A stretch of DNA of 7,911 nucleotides, taken from assembly GCA_002367815.1 (NCBI GenBank), contig DFDG01000107.1:1-7911 (forward strand), read 5' to 3'. This document shows positions 6,447-7,911 of the stretch, piece after piece. Both the position numbers and the translations under genes were made by a program. How positions within the stretch are numbered: the first letter of the stretch is position 1; each line of letters starts with the position of its first letter. This stretch comes from Opitutaceae bacterium UBA3033 (GTDB lineage: Bacteria; Verrucomicrobiota; Verrucomicrobiia; Opitutales; Opitutaceae). A model generated the notes under the pieces. That model did not search any database. It was not told where the DNA came from and saw only the letters and a list, made by a program, of their open reading frames with translations.

Positions 6447-6478
6447 AGCCCGCCGGACCAGGTGGCTCGCGGCGGGCT
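6447..6478 (-). terminator. Intrinsic terminator, minus strand, inside the cassette
   Basis: On the minus strand AGCCCGCC pairs with GGCGGGCT around a 16-base loop and is followed at once by TTTTAT. It lies about 85 bases beyond the RNase E/G stop codon and would now end that transcript before it reaches the antiporter gene. There is no T-run on the plus strand, so it works in one direction. Confidence 0.85.
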
Positions 6479-6498
6479 GAAGTTGATCTACGTGCTAC

Positions 6499-6555
6499 GG
6501 AATTCGTGTCAGCGTGTCATTGAATTCGTGTCACCAACACGGAATTAATGTCACC
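6499..6555 (+). repeat. Three tandem end-motif repeats
   Basis: GGAATTCGTGTCA (6499-6511), TGAATTCGTGTCACC (6521-6535) and GGAATTAATGTCACC (6541-6555) are near-identical units spaced 22 and 20 bases apart, about two helical turns. The third is part of the right terminal inverted repeat. Regular spacing and position fit transposase-binding sites at an element end. Confidence 0.7.
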
Positions 6556-6560
6556 ATACA
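6537..6560 (+). repeat. Right terminal inverted repeat
   Basis: Exact reverse complement of 5051-5074, ending GTCACCATACA. It stops two bases short of the RNase E/G stop codon. Confidence 0.8.
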
Positions 6561-6564
6561 AATC
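6561..6564. repeat. Right copy of AATC target duplication
   Basis: AATC directly follows the right inverted repeat and matches AATC at 5047-5050 before the left one. It overlaps the RNase E/G stop codon (TGA, 6563-6565), so the insertion would leave the protein unchanged. Confidence 0.5.
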
Positions 6565-7911
6565 ACCGGTATTCTTCGCCGGTGGTGGCGTTTATGATCT
6601 TGTAGTTCTCGACGTGGTAATTGAGGTCGGCGCGGAAGGCCAACTTTACGCCGTGAAGTGATTCCATGCGCACGAGCAGGTTGGCGTCTTCACTGCGCAG
6701 GCGCTCAAGGATGCTGGGATGCACCAGAACTCGCAGGGAATGTTCGCCTTTGCTGTCTTTGGTGGTGATACGCCGTATGACCGAGGCGAGCTTGCGCTGC
6801 AACTCGACCGACATGGTAGTGGCACTTTTGACGATGCCACGTCCACGACAGTAGGGACAATCGGTGTAGAGATTGCTCGAGAGTGACTCCTGTTGGCGCT
6901 GCCGGGTCATTTGCATGATACCCAGCGTCGAGATGGGCAGGATGTGGTTCTTGGCTTTGTCCTGAGACATCTCCTCGACCATCTTGTCGTAGATGGCGTT
7001 GCGGTGGCGGCGCTCTTTCATGTCGATGAAATCGATGATGACCAGGCCGCCGAGATTGCGGAGACGGATCTGACGCGCGACCTCGACGGCCGCCTCGAGG
7101 TTGACGGCGTAGATGGTGTTCTTCTCGTCACCGCCACGGTTCTTATGCGAGCCGGTGTTGACGTCGACGGAGATGAGCGCCTCGGTTTCGTCGATAATGA
7201 TTTCACCACCGGAGGGCAGGGAGACGCGACGTTGAAAGGTCTGCTCGATCTGGCGCTCAATATTGAAGCGTTCGAAGATGGGAATGTTGTCGTCGTAGTA
7301 GGCGATCTTGGACGCGGAGCGTTTGGAGATGAGACTGACGAGCTCCTGAGTGCGCTTGTGGCCTTCCTTGTCATCGATCAGCACACGATCGACTTCTTCG
7401 GTGAGGAAATCGCGCACCGTGCGCTCGACGAGATTGGGTTCCTGGTAGAGGCAGGCCGGGGCCCGCAGGGTCTGCATCTTCTCGGTAATACCCTCCCATT
7501 GTTTCAGGAGGATATGCAGATCGCGAATGAAGTAGCGGGTCTTTTTACTTTCGCCGGCGGTGCGCACGATCACGCCCATGCCTTCGGGGATGGTGAGCTC
7601 GTTGAGCATGTGTTTGAGGCGCTTGCGCTCGGTGGGGCTCTCGATCTTGCGCGAGATGCCGCAACCATCGCTGAAGGGCATCAGGATAAGATAGCGACCA
7701 GCAAAAGAGAGGTTGGTGGTGGTGCGCGGACCTTTGGTGCCGATGGGTCCCTTGGTTACTTGGATCACGATCTCGGAACCGGGAGGGTAGAGCTTGGGGA
7801 TGTCTTTGACGGTGGGCTCATCGCGCCGCGAGTTGTCGCCCTTGCGTTTGTTTACGCGCACGACCTCGACCGAGGAATCGGCAGCGGCGGGGAGCATATC
7901 CCAGTAGTGCA
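6563..7911 (-). CDS. rng: Ribonuclease E/G family endoribonuclease, 5' end off-window
   Basis: Single-strand-specific endoribonuclease of the RNase E/G family, acting in rRNA maturation and mRNA decay in the cytoplasm. The frame stays open to the right edge (HYWD precedes the first visible Met at 7897), and the visible start is inside the S1 domain, so the true start is outside the window. Numbering from that Met: the S1 domain has a charged insertion (about 14-38) and GTKGPRTTTNLSFAGRYL (53-70). The catalytic aspartates are D245 (LISVDVNTG) and D289 (LVIIDFIDM), matching the E. coli pair in spacing. The Zn-link is CPYC (347-350). The protein ends shortly after a small C-terminal domain (HVENYKIINATTGEEYR), so it is RNase G-like with no long RNase E scaffold tail. 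The stop codon abuts the right inverted repeat of the proposed cassette. RNase E versus G naming is by length. Confidence 0.93.
   Translation of the reverse strand, partial: HYWDMLPAAADSSVEVVRVNKRKGDNSRRDEPTVKDIPKLYPPGSEIVIQVTKGPIGTKGPRTTTNLSFAGRYLILMPFSDGCGISRKIESPTERKRLKHMLNELTIPEGMGVIVRTAGESKKTRYFIRDLHILLKQWEGITEKMQTLRAPACLYQEPNLVERTVRDFLTEEVDRVLIDDKEGHKRTQELVSLISKRSASKIAYYDDNIPIFERFNIERQIEQTFQRRVSLPSGGEIIIDETEALISVDVNTGSHKNRGGDEKNTIYAVNLEAAVEVARQIRLRNLGGLVIIDFIDMKERRHRNAIYDKMVEEMSQDKAKNHILPISTLGIMQMTRQRQQESLSSNLYTDCPYCRGRGIVKSATTMSVELQRKLASVIRRITTKDSKGEHSLRVLVHPSILERLRSEDANLLVRMESLHGVKLAFRADLNYHVENYKIINATTGEEYR

Larger units (their letters stand above)
5051..6560. mobile_element. Putative transposase-less cassette carrying an ion antiporter
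   Basis: The 1510-base segment begins TGTATGGTGACA and ends TGTCACCATACA. Its outer 24 bases are perfect inverted repeats, and AATC is duplicated at the borders. It contains one gene (CaCA antiporter), a minus-strand terminator near the right end, and extra copies of the end motif there, but no transposase. It interrupts the space between the RNase E/G stop codon and that gene's apparent terminator. TGT...ACA tips, several internal end repeats and a four-base duplication recall IS21-type elements, whose transposase could act in trans; this family assignment is tentative. Alternatives are two independent solo element ends or an older element that lost its transposase genes. Confidence 0.55.

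Noticed and set aside
7018..7374. 118-codon minus-strand frame rich in Ser, Pro and Arg
   Set aside because: Out-of-frame shadow of the RNase E/G gene; composition is typical of frame-shifted GC-rich coding DNA.

Overview
The window looks like two different bacterial genomes joined into one sequence. Bases 1 to about 2805 are moderately G+C (roughly half in the lines I hand-counted). They carry the end of a minus-strand operon for a branched-chain amino-acid type ABC importer, in transcription order livF, livH, livM. The style of these proteins suggests a Burkholderiales-like betaproteobacterium (inference). From about 2846 to the right end G+C is higher (about 53-65% in sampled lines). Genes there are minus-strand, with few clear Shine-Dalgarno sites, GC-rich terminators and REP-like intergenic palindromes. 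An RNase E/G with an enlarged S1 domain and an ABC-F type N-terminus fit a Verrucomicrobiota/Opitutales-like genome (tentative). The switch falls inside one open reading frame, at its Walker A motif. Upstream of the motif the protein reads like an ABC-F ATPase; downstream it reads like LivF. The simplest explanation is a metagenome-assembly or PCR chimera at a conserved sequence, so the neighbourhood of livF and eptA should not be read as biology until the junction is confirmed.

Layout, left to right (all genes on minus). 1-399: AT-rich, no convincing gene, a few hairpins. 400-2241: LivM-like and LivH-like permeases. 2241-2969: hybrid ABC ATPase. 3031-3057: REP-like palindrome. 3090-4814: EptA/MCR-family phosphoethanolamine transferase with all zinc/catalytic residues but one family-typical disulfide lost. 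4815-5050: intergenic, with a strong minus-strand terminator and a second REP-like palindrome. 5051-6560: a segment bounded by perfect 24-bp terminal inverted repeats. It carries a CaCA-family cation antiporter, its own terminator and extra end repeats, but no transposase. 6563-7911: 3' part of an RNase E/G gene running off the right edge.

The most interesting biology is the 5051-6560 segment. Its ends read TGT...ACA, AATC is duplicated on both sides, and it sits exactly at the RNase E/G stop codon. Removing it puts the terminator at 4971-5003 about 60 bases behind that stop codon, where a native terminator would be expected. This supports insertion of a transposase-less cassette carrying an ion antiporter between the RNase gene and its terminator. 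The repeated motifs near its right end resemble multi-site ends of IS21-type elements, but I cannot confirm the family without a database. No complete, clearly new multi-gene system is visible.
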